A stretch of DNA of 64,000 nt from DATFVA01 sp963764235 (lineage in GTDB: Bacteria; Bacteroidota; Ignavibacteria; Ignavibacteriales; Ignavibacteriaceae), in the NCBI GenBank assembly GCA_963764235.1, contig CAVXRO010000004.1, positions 186,001 to 250,000 of the forward strand, in the 5' to 3' direction. A program made the translations under genes and the position numbers. The notes under the pieces were generated by a model. That model was not told where the DNA came from. It saw only the letters and a list, made by a program, of their open reading frames with translations, and searched no databases. Positions 9,384-18,713 of the stretch are shown piece by piece; the first letter of the stretch is position 1; each line of letters opens with the position of its first letter.

Positions 9384-9943
9384 GCCAGCTGGTAATCCAC
9401 ATTTTCTGTTATCGGATAGTCAATATCTACTTTACGTTTCCTGATTCTATTAATATCTTTTTTGTGTTTCTTTTTTACATCATCAGGAATAAGATCTGTA
9501 AAAAGGATTCCCTGGAGGTGATCATATTCATGCTGAATTACACGGGCCATTAATCCATCTACCTCCAGGGTGTGTTCCTGAAGGTCAGTATCGTGATAAA
9601 CTATTGTAATTGCTTCAGGCCTTCTCACTTCCTCTCTGATATCGGGAATACTTAGACAGCCTTCTTCCATAAGGACTTTCTTATCAGAGCGGTTGATAAT
9701 TTTAGGATTTATAAATGCGATAGGTTTGGCATCCTCATAACCTTCAACCTGGGAGATATCAACCACAAAGATAGATTTATCCACTCCCACCTGGTTGGCA
9801 GCCAGTCCAATACCGCTGGCATTTCGCATGGTATCAAACATATTCTTAATCAGTTCTATTGCCTTCAGATCAACTTCAGTAACTTTGGCTGCTTTTTTCC
9901 TGAGGATTTTATCCCCATAAACAGTTATAGGTAACACGGCCAT
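9380..9943 (-). CDS. def: Peptide deformylase
   Basis: 187 residues. All three metal-site motifs are present: GIGLAANQ (44-51), EGCLS (94-98) with metal ligand C96, and HEYDH (138-142) with both His ligands and catalytic Glu. It removes the formyl group from new proteins. The gene leads a def-fmt pair and overlaps fmt by 4 bp. A Bacteroidota-type -7 box, TATCTTTG on the minus strand (9970-9977), lies about 26 bp before the ATG. The charged C-terminal tail (KKKHKKDINRIRKRK) is within normal family variation. Confidence 0.97.
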   Translation of the reverse strand: MAVLPITVYGDKILRKKAAKVTEVDLKAIELIKNMFDTMRNASGIGLAANQVGVDKSIFVVDISQVEGYEDAKPIAFINPKIINRSDKKVLMEEGCLSIPDIREEVRRPEAITIVYHDTDLQEHTLEVDGLMARVIQHEYDHLQGILFTDLIPDDVKKKHKKDINRIRKRKVDIDYPITENVDYQLA

Positions 9944-9969
9944 CCTTTTCTCTAATTTTTTAATTATTT

Positions 9970-9977
9970 CAAAGATA
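9970..9977 (-). promoter_or_regulatory. Candidate -7 box for def-fmt
   Basis: Minus-strand TATCTTTG matches the Bacteroidota -7 consensus TAnnTTTG exactly and lies about 26 bp upstream of the def start. The -33 region 19-21 bp further up lacks a clear TTTG (it reads CTTT), so the call is tentative. Confidence 0.35.
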
Positions 9978-10024
9978 TATAATTCGTTTTGAAGATAAAA
10001 GTTCCAATATCAATTCAAAATGAT

Positions 10025-10990
10025 TTACTTAACCTGCAATTTTCCGTCTTTCATAATTACTTTACCATCGAGAAGTACAGTTGGTTCCTTGATTACACCA
10101 TCAAGATGAATAGGAACGTTAATTTTTCCGCCCATCGACACATTATTACCCAGTGCTAAGTGCACCGTACCCATTACTTTCTCATCTTCCAGCAATATTC
10201 CGCTTAATTTAGCACTGTCATTCGTTCCGATCCCGAATTCTGCAATATTCCGCGCATTTTTACCGACAGAATCCAGCATTTTCACCAGTTTTTTAGCCAT
10301 AGGTCCACCGGTTATGCGTCCGGCGAAGCCATCTTTAACTTCTATCCTGATCTTAGTTCCTTTAACCAGTCCCAGTCCTGCCATTGATCCATCAACAACA
10401 AATACGCCGTTCGAAGTTCCCTCTACGGGAGCCAGAAACGTCTCGCCTGTAGGAAGATTTCCGCTTTCTCCCTTTTTATGAAACAAGCCTTTGCTTGCAA
10501 TAGCTTCACGACCTTCAATCCTAAAGGAAATATCACTCCCAGCCGGGGCCATAACTCTGATTTCTTTACCTTTCTCCAGTATCTTTTTCAGCTTAATTGA
10601 AAGCTTCGAAATCTTTTTATAATCAGCATTCAGACCGCGTATCATGACTTCCCGGGTTATCCCCGGAAATGTAGCTACCCGCACTCCCCTTTTTAAGGCG
10701 TTTCTCCTCGCATCAGTATGTGTTAATGATTTTGCAGTAGGGATAAAAACAACATCAAACTGCTGCATTAGATGTGCAATTTCATCAGGTGGTTCTTCGC
10801 CGTTAATTTTTCCCGATTTCATTTCAACGAAAAGGGCTTTATAACCGAGACGTACTGCATTAGAGTAAAGCGAATATCCAATTTCACGTTTCTGTTCATC
10901 CGTGATAACAAGTATTTTCTCGTTCTTCTTTACGGCCATACATTCCTGTATAGCAATCACTGAAGCGGAATCGAGTTTGGTTAATTTCAT
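10025..10990 (-). CDS. Leucyl aminopeptidase-like metallopeptidase
   Basis: 321 residues from ATG 10990 (MKLTKLDSASVIAIQECM). A longer frame starting at 11035 would overlap the next gene upstream and has no better ribosome binding site. The C-terminal half has signatures I associate with the aminopeptidase T/M29-related family: NLPTGETFLAPVEGTSNG (acidic metal ligands), EFGIGTN, then GTVHLALGNN and PIHLDGV (His and Asp ligands). The N-terminal half is an alpha/beta domain (ILVITDEQKREIG). It likely trims peptides in the cytoplasm. It stands 28 bp from the upstream barrel-like gene. The exact peptidase family is less certain than the general class. Confidence 0.72.
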   Translation of the reverse strand: MKLTKLDSASVIAIQECMAVKKNEKILVITDEQKREIGYSLYSNAVRLGYKALFVEMKSGKINGEEPPDEIAHLMQQFDVVFIPTAKSLTHTDARRNALKRGVRVATFPGITREVMIRGLNADYKKISKLSIKLKKILEKGKEIRVMAPAGSDISFRIEGREAIASKGLFHKKGESGNLPTGETFLAPVEGTSNGVFVVDGSMAGLGLVKGTKIRIEVKDGFAGRITGGPMAKKLVKMLDSVGKNARNIAEFGIGTNDSAKLSGILLEDEKVMGTVHLALGNNVSMGGKINVPIHLDGVIKEPTVLLDGKVIMKDGKLQVK

Positions 10991-11018
10991 AATATTTTTT
11001 TTCTGATGAGAATGAAAA

Positions 11019-11780
11019 TTAAAGCGGTAATCCAATGTTTAACTGAACTACTGCATTAAATCCACCTTTTTCGATAAATTTCTTAGAACCGGGCGAATCC
11101 TGGGATGAAGCAAAGTATTTTCCCTCGTCGGTCTTCATCTTATCAATACTGAAGTCAGTATATGCCGCAACACCTTCAATAGATAAATATTCATCTACTA
11201 CCTCAAGAATGAATCCTGTTCCGATGGTATAGCCCACACTTGTAGATTCAGACTTATATTGGTCAACAATGGTGATAGCATTCGGCCTGTTTTGAGTTGA
11301 AGTGAATTTCGCATTATTGAATAAAATCGCTGCATCAACCACCTTCCAGCTTAATCCCCCGGTAATCTGTTTGCCAAGATCGATTCCCAGCGCCCAGTTG
11401 ATGATTTCGAGCTGGAGTGTAGTGTTGCCATCTCCTCCTACCAGGTGTTCCGTAGTTTTATGCTGTTCGGAAAGGTTTTGATAGAAGCCTTTTGCGGTTA
11501 TAATAAAACCTTTGAACTTGGCGCGGAAAAAATTCAGTCCAAGTCTGTAACCATCCGACTGTCCAAACTTATCCATTGGGGATGAGAGTGAATCTTTATA
11601 GATGAGATTAAAACTATCGATATAATCATTCAGTGATCCGGGCTGAAACTTCTGGTATGAATATCCCCCGTATCCTCCCACAAAACCAAGGCATCCAAAC
11701 CCGAAGGTTTGAGCCGGTAAATTACAGTTGAATATAACCCACAGGAAAACAAATGACACAGTAAACTTGCGTATGAACAT
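11019..11780 (-). CDS. Exported protein, probable outer-membrane beta-barrel
   Basis: 253 residues with a signal peptide (residues 1-24, FVFLWVIFNCNLPAQ). The mature part is Gly- and aromatic-rich with alternating hydrophobic strands (GFGCLGFVGGYGGYSYQKF, LSIEGVAAYTDFSI) and ends FNAVVQLNIGLPL, consistent with a small outer-membrane barrel of about eight to ten strands. No specific family was recognised. It is followed after 28 bp by the aminopeptidase gene on the same strand, so the two may be cotranscribed, but no functional link is evident. Confidence 0.6.
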   Translation of the reverse strand: MFIRKFTVSFVFLWVIFNCNLPAQTFGFGCLGFVGGYGGYSYQKFQPGSLNDYIDSFNLIYKDSLSSPMDKFGQSDGYRLGLNFFRAKFKGFIITAKGFYQNLSEQHKTTEHLVGGDGNTTLQLEIINWALGIDLGKQITGGLSWKVVDAAILFNNAKFTSTQNRPNAITIVDQYKSESTSVGYTIGTGFILEVVDEYLSIEGVAAYTDFSIDKMKTDEGKYFASSQDSPGSKKFIEKGGFNAVVQLNIGLPL

Positions 11781-11863
11781 ATTACCTCATGAGTATCGCA
11801 ATAGATTAACTTACTAATATTATACATAAAAATGAATTGTAAAATAAGGCGTGAATCTTGAGA

Positions 11864-13183
11864 TCAGACCTGGTTTGCAGCCTGTGCTGCTTCTTCTACT
11901 TCAATTTGCTTCATTCCCTTTTCGAGTCCATGTCCTCCAGGTCCTGTTTCAGCTTTTCTCAGCAGAAATGCAAATATAAAGCCTGATATGCCCAGTACGG
12001 AAAATATCCACATTCCCGGACGGTATCCCTGCGGATTTGCAGCACTCGCACCCGCTATATCATTTGCTGCACCAACTAGGACCGGGAATATCATCATCCC
12101 TACCTGTTGTATCAGCGTCATTAGGGCATACCCTGAACCCAGTCTTTTTTCTTCGACAATGTAGGCCACTGCAGGCCACATAACTGCAGGAATCAGCGAA
12201 AAAGCCACTCCCATCATAATTACTGGTACATAAAGGGTTATGCTGCTGTAGCCCATAAGCAGATATACCGGCATCAGAAGAATTGACCCCACCATCATGA
12301 GTGTAGCGCGCTTGCCTATGAAATCGACCAGCAGGCCGATAAGTGGTGTGGCTATCATTGCAGAGAGAGGAAGCATTGAGATCATCCAGCCGGCTGTCTC
12401 GCGGGATACATTATGACTCTCCATAAAAAACTTTATCGCAAAGCTTCTGAAGGGAAAAATTGCCGAATAGAAAGTAACGCAAAGAAGAGTAATATACCAG
12501 AACGACTTATTATATTTGAAAAAGCCTTTCAGCTTCAACTTATCCGTTTTATCCCCTTTACCCAGAACAAACTTCTTTTCGCCGGCGGATTCAAGAATAT
12601 AATATATTATTATACCTCCAAGCGATAGGATACCGATAATTGCAGCCAGGTTTAATGGACCGGCATAACCCCCATGATAAAGACCGGGAAACACTGAGGG
12701 AGAGTTATCCACCGCAACAGTACCGCTCCTTGCCACGAGCAGGTTGATTCCCATGGCAAAGCTTAATTCTTTAGCTTTAAACCACTTTGCGATAGCAACG
12801 GTGATTGCTACAATTAACGGTTCTGAACCGATACCCAGAAGAAACCGGCCGGCAAGCATTAGCCAGAGGTTTGAAGAAAAGGCGACAAGAAACCCTGATA
12901 GAGTGCAGATTGAGGCAAAAATTATCGCTGATTTCTTTGTTCCCCATTTGTCTACCAGTACGCCGCCGAACACGAGTACAATAATCGCTGCGGCACTGTA
13001 ATAAGAATATAACTGGCCAATATCAAAATCTGAAAAACCAAGTCTGGATTTTAACTGATCGGCAACAAGTGCAATCGAATCAAAAACATAGTAATTCCCG
13101 AACATCGCAATGCTGAGAAATAAAAGAACCATCCACCTGAATATGGCGGATGGTTCTCTTTTTATAATTGCTGCGTTATTCAT
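11864..13183 (-). CDS. MFS transporter
   Basis: 439 residues with about 12 hydrophobic segments. The first transmembrane pair is followed by the MFS loop motif GGVLVDKWGTKKS near residue 75, and the second half has a matching GLLVDFIGKRATL loop near residue 275. A central cytoplasmic loop (EKKFVLGKGDKTDKLKLKG) splits the two six-helix halves. It is an inner-membrane secondary carrier; the substrate cannot be read from sequence. It starts 11 bp after the OPT transporter gene on the same strand, so the two are likely cotranscribed. The soluble tail (GGHGLEKGMKQIEVEEAAQ) is short and charged. Confidence 0.87.
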   Translation of the reverse strand: MNNAAIIKREPSAIFRWMVLLFLSIAMFGNYYVFDSIALVADQLKSRLGFSDFDIGQLYSYYSAAAIIVLVFGGVLVDKWGTKKSAIIFASICTLSGFLVAFSSNLWLMLAGRFLLGIGSEPLIVAITVAIAKWFKAKELSFAMGINLLVARSGTVAVDNSPSVFPGLYHGGYAGPLNLAAIIGILSLGGIIIYYILESAGEKKFVLGKGDKTDKLKLKGFFKYNKSFWYITLLCVTFYSAIFPFRSFAIKFFMESHNVSRETAGWMISMLPLSAMIATPLIGLLVDFIGKRATLMMVGSILLMPVYLLMGYSSITLYVPVIMMGVAFSLIPAVMWPAVAYIVEEKRLGSGYALMTLIQQVGMMIFPVLVGAANDIAGASAANPQGYRPGMWIFSVLGISGFIFAFLLRKAETGPGGHGLEKGMKQIEVEEAAQAANQV

Positions 13184-13194
13184 CTAAGTTTAAT

Positions 13195-15267
13195 CTATTC
13201 TATCTTAGCCTGGGGCTTACGTGAAACCTTATAGAGAATGTATCCCATCAGCGCAAAGAAAATAACACCGAGAATTTCATATCCGCCTTCACCCAGAACC
13301 CGGCTTAAGAATCCTTCAGTGCTTATCGACTTAAAGAAGTTAAATATATTGTCATTCACCGAGAGCAGGGCAACAATAACTCCCGCCAGCGCACCTCCGG
13401 CAACCAGCCCGGTAGCAAAAAGACTACCGCTTCCGAGTTCACTTTCTTCTCTTGCCTCTCCCTTCCTGGCAGCAATTTTATCAGAGACACCTTTAATCGC
13501 TCCGCCTACAAATATCGGAAGTGTGGTGGATAGCGGGAGGTAGGCACCGACCGCAAACGATAAAGCATTAACACCGCAAAGCTCAACTGTTATTGCCAGG
13601 AAAGCTCCTACAAGCACAAACTGCCAGTCAAGGTTGAATGACAGAAGTCCTTTTATCAGGGTAGCCATCAGAGTACCCTGGGGCGCAGGAAACTTATCAC
13701 TGCCAATTGCGTGGATAATTCCCATTGAAGCCATATCGGGTGTAGGAGAATCCAGCTGCTGAATTGTCCATCCTATAACAAGTGAAGAAACGATGGCTCC
13801 TATAAATAGGGCAATCTGCTGATATCTTGGTGTAGCACCAACAAGGTACCCGGTTTTAAGATCCTGCGAAGTGGCTCCGGCATTAGCAGCTGCTATACAT
13901 ATCATACTCCCTACAACAAGCGCCATTGGTTCGAACACCTTACCTGTCCAGCCCACTGCGATAAATACGAGTCCCGTTCCCATTAAAGTCGCAATCGTCA
14001 TTCCCGATATCGGGTTTGAACTTGATCCGATAATACCGACTATACGGCTCGATACTGTCACAAAGAAAAATCCGAAAACAATAACAAGCACTCCAAGCAG
14101 CATTTTGTTTACCATCGTATCACCGGGAATCATAGGGAGTATCATCATTATGATTATCAGTCCTATACTTCCGACAATTACAGTTACAAAGGAAAGATCA
14201 TTTTCCGTACGGATTATTTTAACCTCACCGCCTTTGTTCTTGAGGGAGGCAACGCTTCCTTTGAATGAAGAAACAATTGTGGGGAAGGTTTTGATGAGTG
14301 TTATCAAACCGCCGGCAGCAACGGCTCCGGCCCCGATCTGTCTGATATAAGCGCGGTAGATAGCATCGGGATAGCTTGCAAACGTGTGCAGCTGGGGATT
14401 CCAGTTACCGGGACCGCCTGATGTAACCATATCTTTCAGATAACCCAGCTTAATTAACTGCTCTGCAATCATATCCGCGGGAACCAGACTCGCTAACAAT
14501 GGGATCAGACCCAGCCAGGCAAGCACACCGCCTGCGACAAGAATGCCGGCTATTTTTGGCCCGATTATATAACCTACACCCATATATTCAGGAGTAATTT
14601 CACCATTTACAGTAGCAGAAGGGAAAAATCTATTTGTCTGTGCAGAAACCCAGGCAGGGGCATCGGCAATTACGTGGAAAACTCTCTGGAGAAGAGCATA
14701 GCCGAGAGCTACCGACAGTCCCTGATATGCAGTTTTAGCAAAATCCCCTCCCTTGTCTCCTGCAATAAGCACAGATGCACAGGCAGTTCCTTCAGGGTAA
14801 GGAAGCGTATGGTGCTCATTTACGATTAGTGATCTTCTTAGGGGAATCATCATAAGGGTGCCGAGGATGCCTCCGAACATAGCCAGAGCAAGAATCGTCC
14901 AGTAATTAAAATAACCGGCACCGACACTCACACCCGACTCATTCATCGACATAAACAGGAAAGCAGGCAGAGTAAATACAACTCCCGCTGCGATAGACTC
15001 ACCGGCTGAACCGGTTGTTTGTATAATATTATTTTCAAGTATAGTGGTCTTAAAGTATTTCCTGCCAATGGATATTGCTAAAACGGCAATAGGAATCGAG
15101 GCAGATACTGTTAACCCGGCTTTTAATGCCAGGAACACAGAGGCCGCACCGAATAATATTCCGAAGAAGGCGCCCATTAAAATTGATTTAAGTGTTAATT
15201 CAGGAATAGACTGGGAGGGAGAGATATAAGGTTTGAATTCCGAACCTGCAGTATTGTTATTCGCCAT
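13195..15267 (-). CDS. OPT family oligopeptide/metal-chelate transporter
   Basis: 690 residues with roughly 16 hydrophobic segments. It begins PYISPSQSIPELTLKSILMGAFFGILFGAASVFLALKAGL in outline, the typical start of prokaryotic OPT proteins, and contains IIQTTGSAGESIAAGV (residues about 80-95) and PYPEGTACA (near 157), both strong family signatures. SSNPISGMTIATL near 420 and AAANAGATSQDLKTGYLVGATP near 460 are also conserved. OPT proteins import oligopeptides or metal chelates across the inner membrane with protons. The downstream MFS gene is 11 bp away. A peptidase gene lies about 2 kb further on, which would suit peptide use but is only suggestive. Confidence 0.93.
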   Translation of the reverse strand: MANNNTAGSEFKPYISPSQSIPELTLKSILMGAFFGILFGAASVFLALKAGLTVSASIPIAVLAISIGRKYFKTTILENNIIQTTGSAGESIAAGVVFTLPAFLFMSMNESGVSVGAGYFNYWTILALAMFGGILGTLMMIPLRRSLIVNEHHTLPYPEGTACASVLIAGDKGGDFAKTAYQGLSVALGYALLQRVFHVIADAPAWVSAQTNRFFPSATVNGEITPEYMGVGYIIGPKIAGILVAGGVLAWLGLIPLLASLVPADMIAEQLIKLGYLKDMVTSGGPGNWNPQLHTFASYPDAIYRAYIRQIGAGAVAAGGLITLIKTFPTIVSSFKGSVASLKNKGGEVKIIRTENDLSFVTVIVGSIGLIIIMMILPMIPGDTMVNKMLLGVLVIVFGFFFVTVSSRIVGIIGSSSNPISGMTIATLMGTGLVFIAVGWTGKVFEPMALVVGSMICIAAANAGATSQDLKTGYLVGATPRYQQIALFIGAIVSSLVIGWTIQQLDSPTPDMASMGIIHAIGSDKFPAPQGTLMATLIKGLLSFNLDWQFVLVGAFLAITVELCGVNALSFAVGAYLPLSTTLPIFVGGAIKGVSDKIAARKGEAREESELGSGSLFATGLVAGGALAGVIVALLSVNDNIFNFFKSISTEGFLSRVLGEGGYEILGVIFFALMGYILYKVSRKPQAKIE

Positions 15268-15412
15268 TAAATTCTCCAGATAGCTAAAGAAACAAAATTT
15301 AACAGACGAATATTTAGAATTTTATCCCGAAAAGCAAAGATTATTTTAGGTGTGTTACATTTATAATCCACGAATAACAAACCGCAAACTACTTACGATA
15401 AACAACACAAGC

Positions 15413-16205
15413 CTAAAAAACCATCTTCCTCATCCCGATATGGCAGATCGCGAAATCATACTTCACAGGATCATCGGCATCATATTTTTTCAGGTTTTCA
15501 GTAATCTCCTCTGCCATCCTCCAGCTAACGTTTTTCCGGTTGGTAAGTTTAAGCTGCCTGCATATCCGGGCGATATGTGTATCAACAGGAATTACAAGCT
15601 TGTTTCGGGGGATTTCACCCCACAAGGCCGAAATCCAGTTCATCCTTCCTAACCATCCAGCGCAGAAAGAGGTTTTTTCTTTTGCAGGCACTTCCTAATT
15701 CCGGTAAAGGAAACATAAACTTTACACCCGGACTCAGACTCTCACTTTTTGTAACCATTTTAATCTCATTGATGAAATGATGCGAAAATCCACTAAGTGC
15801 ATTTTTAATATTCTCATCGTTATCGTTGTAATATAGAAGGAAAAGATTTTTAAGTGAACTGTATTCAGCATAGACTTTTTCCATTGTAAGAAAAAGATTT
15901 ATAACATCTTTATAAGAATAAAACCGGTGATAAAGATCGGGCAGTCTTTTAACATTTCTATGATTGCTGAACGAAGAAATAAACCGGTACGGCCGGCTGT
16001 CGGAGATTTCAACAAATTTATTCAGTGTATTAATTATCTGATTGACGTTTCCGTATGCAAAGATCGCAGCAATAAATCCCATTACTTCAATGTCTTTTTC
16101 ATCGGAATAAAGGTGGAGGAACTGGAGCGGATCGGGAGAGATTTTTTCCTTATTGAAAGCCTTGTAATGATAATTCAGTCTTTGCTTCAAATCCATACTG
16201 CTCAC
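15413..16205 (-). pseudogene. TIGR02757 (DUF2400) family gene, frameshifted
   Basis: Two overlapping reading frames together make one normal-length TIGR02757 protein of about 263 residues. Frame one (from 16205) ends ACKRKNLFLRWMVRKDELDFGLVG then stop. The other frame continues LWGEIPRNKLVIPVDTHIAR to DPVKYDFAICHIGMRKM. Removing one T from CTTG (minus strand; A at 15624-15625 on plus) restores DFGLWGEIPRNKLVIPVDTH, which fits the family. A single-base insertion therefore breaks the gene, or the assembly has an indel. The family has a helix-hairpin-helix-like architecture; its role is unknown to me. It lies 145 bp downstream of the start of the OPT gene, on the same strand. Confidence 0.75.
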
Positions 16206-16246
16206 AGGTTATTCTTGTGAACCGCAAATATAAGGTCATCTTTCAT

Positions 16247-16280
16247 TAAAAAAGGGCTGTCTGTTAAGCAGCCTTTTTAA
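16247..16280 (-). terminator. Rho-independent terminator after the Asp-box protein gene
   Basis: AAAAAAGGGCTG and GCAGCCTTTTT pair around a short loop, giving a hairpin with A- and T-tracts on either side. It lies about 16 bp after the stop of the gene at 16296-18131. Confidence 0.75.
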
Positions 16281-16295
16281 TGGGAGGATTGAATC

Positions 16296-18131
16296 TTATT
16301 TCATGAGGATCATCTTTTTCGTGAGTGTTACAGCTGCGGAGGTCATTCTGTATATATACATACCGCTGCCCTGCTTGGAACCGTCAAATTTAATTTCGTG
16401 AACTCCGGCAGTTTCCTTGCCGTTTACAAGAGTTGCAATTTCATTGCCAAGAACATCGAAAACTTTAATCATTACATCAGATTCCGCTGGCAATTCATAA
16501 CCAATAGTAGTAGAAGGATTAAAAGGATTAGGATAATTCTGTTCAAGCGAATAACTCGTAATAACCATGAGATGTACTTCCAGGATTTTTGAATACCCGT
16601 ACTCTCCTGTGAAGTCAACCTGCTTTAACCTGTAGTAGTAAGTTCCGCCGGATGATGGATCATCTGTATATTTATATTTATTTGGAAAGGTTGATGTTCC
16701 TTTTCCGTCTACAAAGCCGATTACAACCCAATCTGCTGAGTTTCTGCTTCTCTGAACTTCGAATCCTTTGTTATTTGTTTCTGTCTGAGTCTCCCAGCTT
16801 AACAGCACCTTTCCTCCCGATGTTTCTGAGTTGAATACCGACAATTCAACGGGTACAACTGTAGTTGTATCATGAATTATTGCTGTCCATACACTGAGCG
16901 TTGAATTGCTGAGACGCATCCACATCGGGTAAACCATCCTGTTATATGCAGCTATATTCGTATAATCGCCGAAGAATATTCCGGAAGTTGGCGTAAATGA
17001 TGATTCACTGACTTTGAAATTTTCAAAAGTATCGCCGCCGTCGGTAGACCTGGCGACAAAAACATCAGTAGCTGCTCCGGTAGTATTCCTTCTATCATAG
17101 AAACAGCAGTAAATGAAGCCTGTTGTCTGATCGATGGTCATCCAGGTGAAAAACTGGTGGCGGGTAGTATTATCATCATTAACCTTTAGCGGTGACGTCC
17201 AGGTATTTCCTCCGTCAGTTGATTTTACAAAGAAAACATCTGTATTGTCCGTTCCGTATCTCTGATCGGACCAGTTAATATAAATGCTACCGTTATAAGG
17301 AGAAGAACTCCCGGTATCACAGGCCGTTATGGGGAGACCGTTAGCACGATATATTCCTGATACATCAAAATCCCACCCGCCGGGAATATCAGAGACAAAA
17401 ATATCATTTCCCCAGGTTGTTCCGCCGTCGGTCGATTTATCGAGCATTAATCCCAGCGGTCCCGCCCAGCTGACATATATTTGTCCGTCAGGACCGATAC
17501 ATGGAACTGCACCCTCGTCAGTATTATCACTGTCAATACAATCACCGCTGACATCGCTTATAGTAGCTGCAGGGGACCATGTAAGTCCCTGATCAGTTGA
17601 ACGGGAAAAACGGATTCTGGAGCTATCGGCCGGGTTGGAACTTCCGTAGCTGTCGAACTCAGTCCATGTTACATAAACGCTGCCATGGTAAGGTGAACCG
17701 GTCATATCCACACCTATCCATTCCTTATCCTGCTCTTTAGGGTTATTAAACCCTATACCGGCACCATCATTAAAAGTAACCCCATGATTGGTTGATCTCT
17801 GAATTACAATTCTGTCAATCCAATAACTGGCTACAGAGAGATGCCCATAATACAAATTACCGCTGCCGTCAAAAACCAGGCAGGGATCACCCCAGACTCC
17901 AAGTGAAGACGACATAATTTGCTGGTTCCAGTTATAACCGCCATCAGTTGAGTAATATGTATAATCTATATTCGCTCCTGCAGCAAGGTAATTTGGACTT
18001 GAAGGATCAATGGCTATTGAGACTTCTTCCGGATCAGTGCTTGAAGGATTATTTATCATCACATTAGGATATTGGGCAAATTCCTGAGAGCTAATAAGGA
18101 GAACCAAAATAAAAAAGTACAAATATTTCAT
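16296..18131 (-). CDS. Secreted sialidase-like Asp-box protein with type IX sorting domain
   Basis: 611 residues. Residues 1-19 are a signal peptide ending SQEFAQ. Residues 25-420 contain at least six Asp-box repeats of the form S-T-D-x-G-x-T-W (STDGGYNWN, STNHGVTFN, STDQGLTWS, STDGGTTWG, STDGGNTWT, STDGGDTF), which predict a six-bladed propeller as in exo-sialidases. Residues 435-520 are a Fn3-like segment (NNKGFEVQRS, YYYRLKQVDFTGEY). Residues 530-611 are a type A type IX sorting domain (NYPNPFNPSTTIGYELP, then KKMILMK). No catalytic sialidase residues were assigned, so enzyme activity is open. It is probably released or surface-attached. Confidence 0.85.
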   Translation of the reverse strand: MKYLYFFILVLLISSQEFAQYPNVMINNPSSTDPEEVSIAIDPSSPNYLAAGANIDYTYYSTDGGYNWNQQIMSSSLGVWGDPCLVFDGSGNLYYGHLSVASYWIDRIVIQRSTNHGVTFNDGAGIGFNNPKEQDKEWIGVDMTGSPYHGSVYVTWTEFDSYGSSNPADSSRIRFSRSTDQGLTWSPAATISDVSGDCIDSDNTDEGAVPCIGPDGQIYVSWAGPLGLMLDKSTDGGTTWGNDIFVSDIPGGWDFDVSGIYRANGLPITACDTGSSSPYNGSIYINWSDQRYGTDNTDVFFVKSTDGGNTWTSPLKVNDDNTTRHQFFTWMTIDQTTGFIYCCFYDRRNTTGAATDVFVARSTDGGDTFENFKVSESSFTPTSGIFFGDYTNIAAYNRMVYPMWMRLSNSTLSVWTAIIHDTTTVVPVELSVFNSETSGGKVLLSWETQTETNNKGFEVQRSRNSADWVVIGFVDGKGTSTFPNKYKYTDDPSSGGTYYYRLKQVDFTGEYGYSKILEVHLMVITSYSLEQNYPNPFNPSTTIGYELPAESDVMIKVFDVLGNEIATLVNGKETAGVHEIKFDGSKQGSGMYIYRMTSAAVTLTKKMILMK

Positions 18132-18297
18132 TTTCTTCCCCGGACAATAGTTAGAGGGTTGTGTATTAAAATTTCATTAAAAATTACTCAGGTAATTTAA
18201 TAAAATATGGATTAAAGAAGTTTGAGCGGAGGATTATTGCACCTGTTAGCTGCACAACAAATAAATATTACCAAATGATCTGAATACTTCTAAAATG

Positions 18298-18675
18298 TTA
18301 TAAAATGCTCAGATTATTGGTCATTAATCCTAATTTCGTCTGAAAAATGTTAGCAATTGAATCCGCCTTTCCTTTTGCTTCTTCAGCCTTCTCCCCCTTG
18401 AAATTCTCATCCACAGTTTCTTTGAAAAGTTCAAGCCATCTCTCAAAATGCTCAGTTGTGACCGGCAGCTCTATGTGAGAAGTGAATGGCTGCCCTTTAT
18501 ACGTATTGGTATCGAAAAGGACAGCACTCCAGAAACTATACATAACAGGAAGATGCTCTTCCCAGTTAACCTTAGCAAATCCATTGAATATAGGAGATAA
18601 TACACTATCCTTATTAACTTTATCATAAAACCGGTCAACCAGGAGTATGATGTCTTCAATATTTTTTATATCCAT
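18298..18675 (-). CDS. Group III truncated haemoglobin
   Basis: 125 residues, the normal length for group III (P-type) truncated globins. NWEEHLPVMYSFWSAVLF corresponds to the E-helix region with the distal-side Trp, and TTEHFERWLELFKETVD carries the proximal His of the F helix. It lacks the Gly-Gly motifs of group I/II, as expected. Such globins bind O2 or NO. The Ric repair protein gene lies 38 bp upstream on the same strand, and an NsrR-like regulator leads the cluster, so a role in nitric-oxide defence is likely. No separate operator was seen directly before it; it is probably cotranscribed. Confidence 0.87.
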   Translation of the reverse strand: MDIKNIEDIILLVDRFYDKVNKDSVLSPIFNGFAKVNWEEHLPVMYSFWSAVLFDTNTYKGQPFTSHIELPVTTEHFERWLELFKETVDENFKGEKAEEAKGKADSIANIFQTKLGLMTNNLSIL

Positions 18676-18713
18676 AACAGAGGACAGTTTTAACAGATAA
18701 GTTACAAAATATC

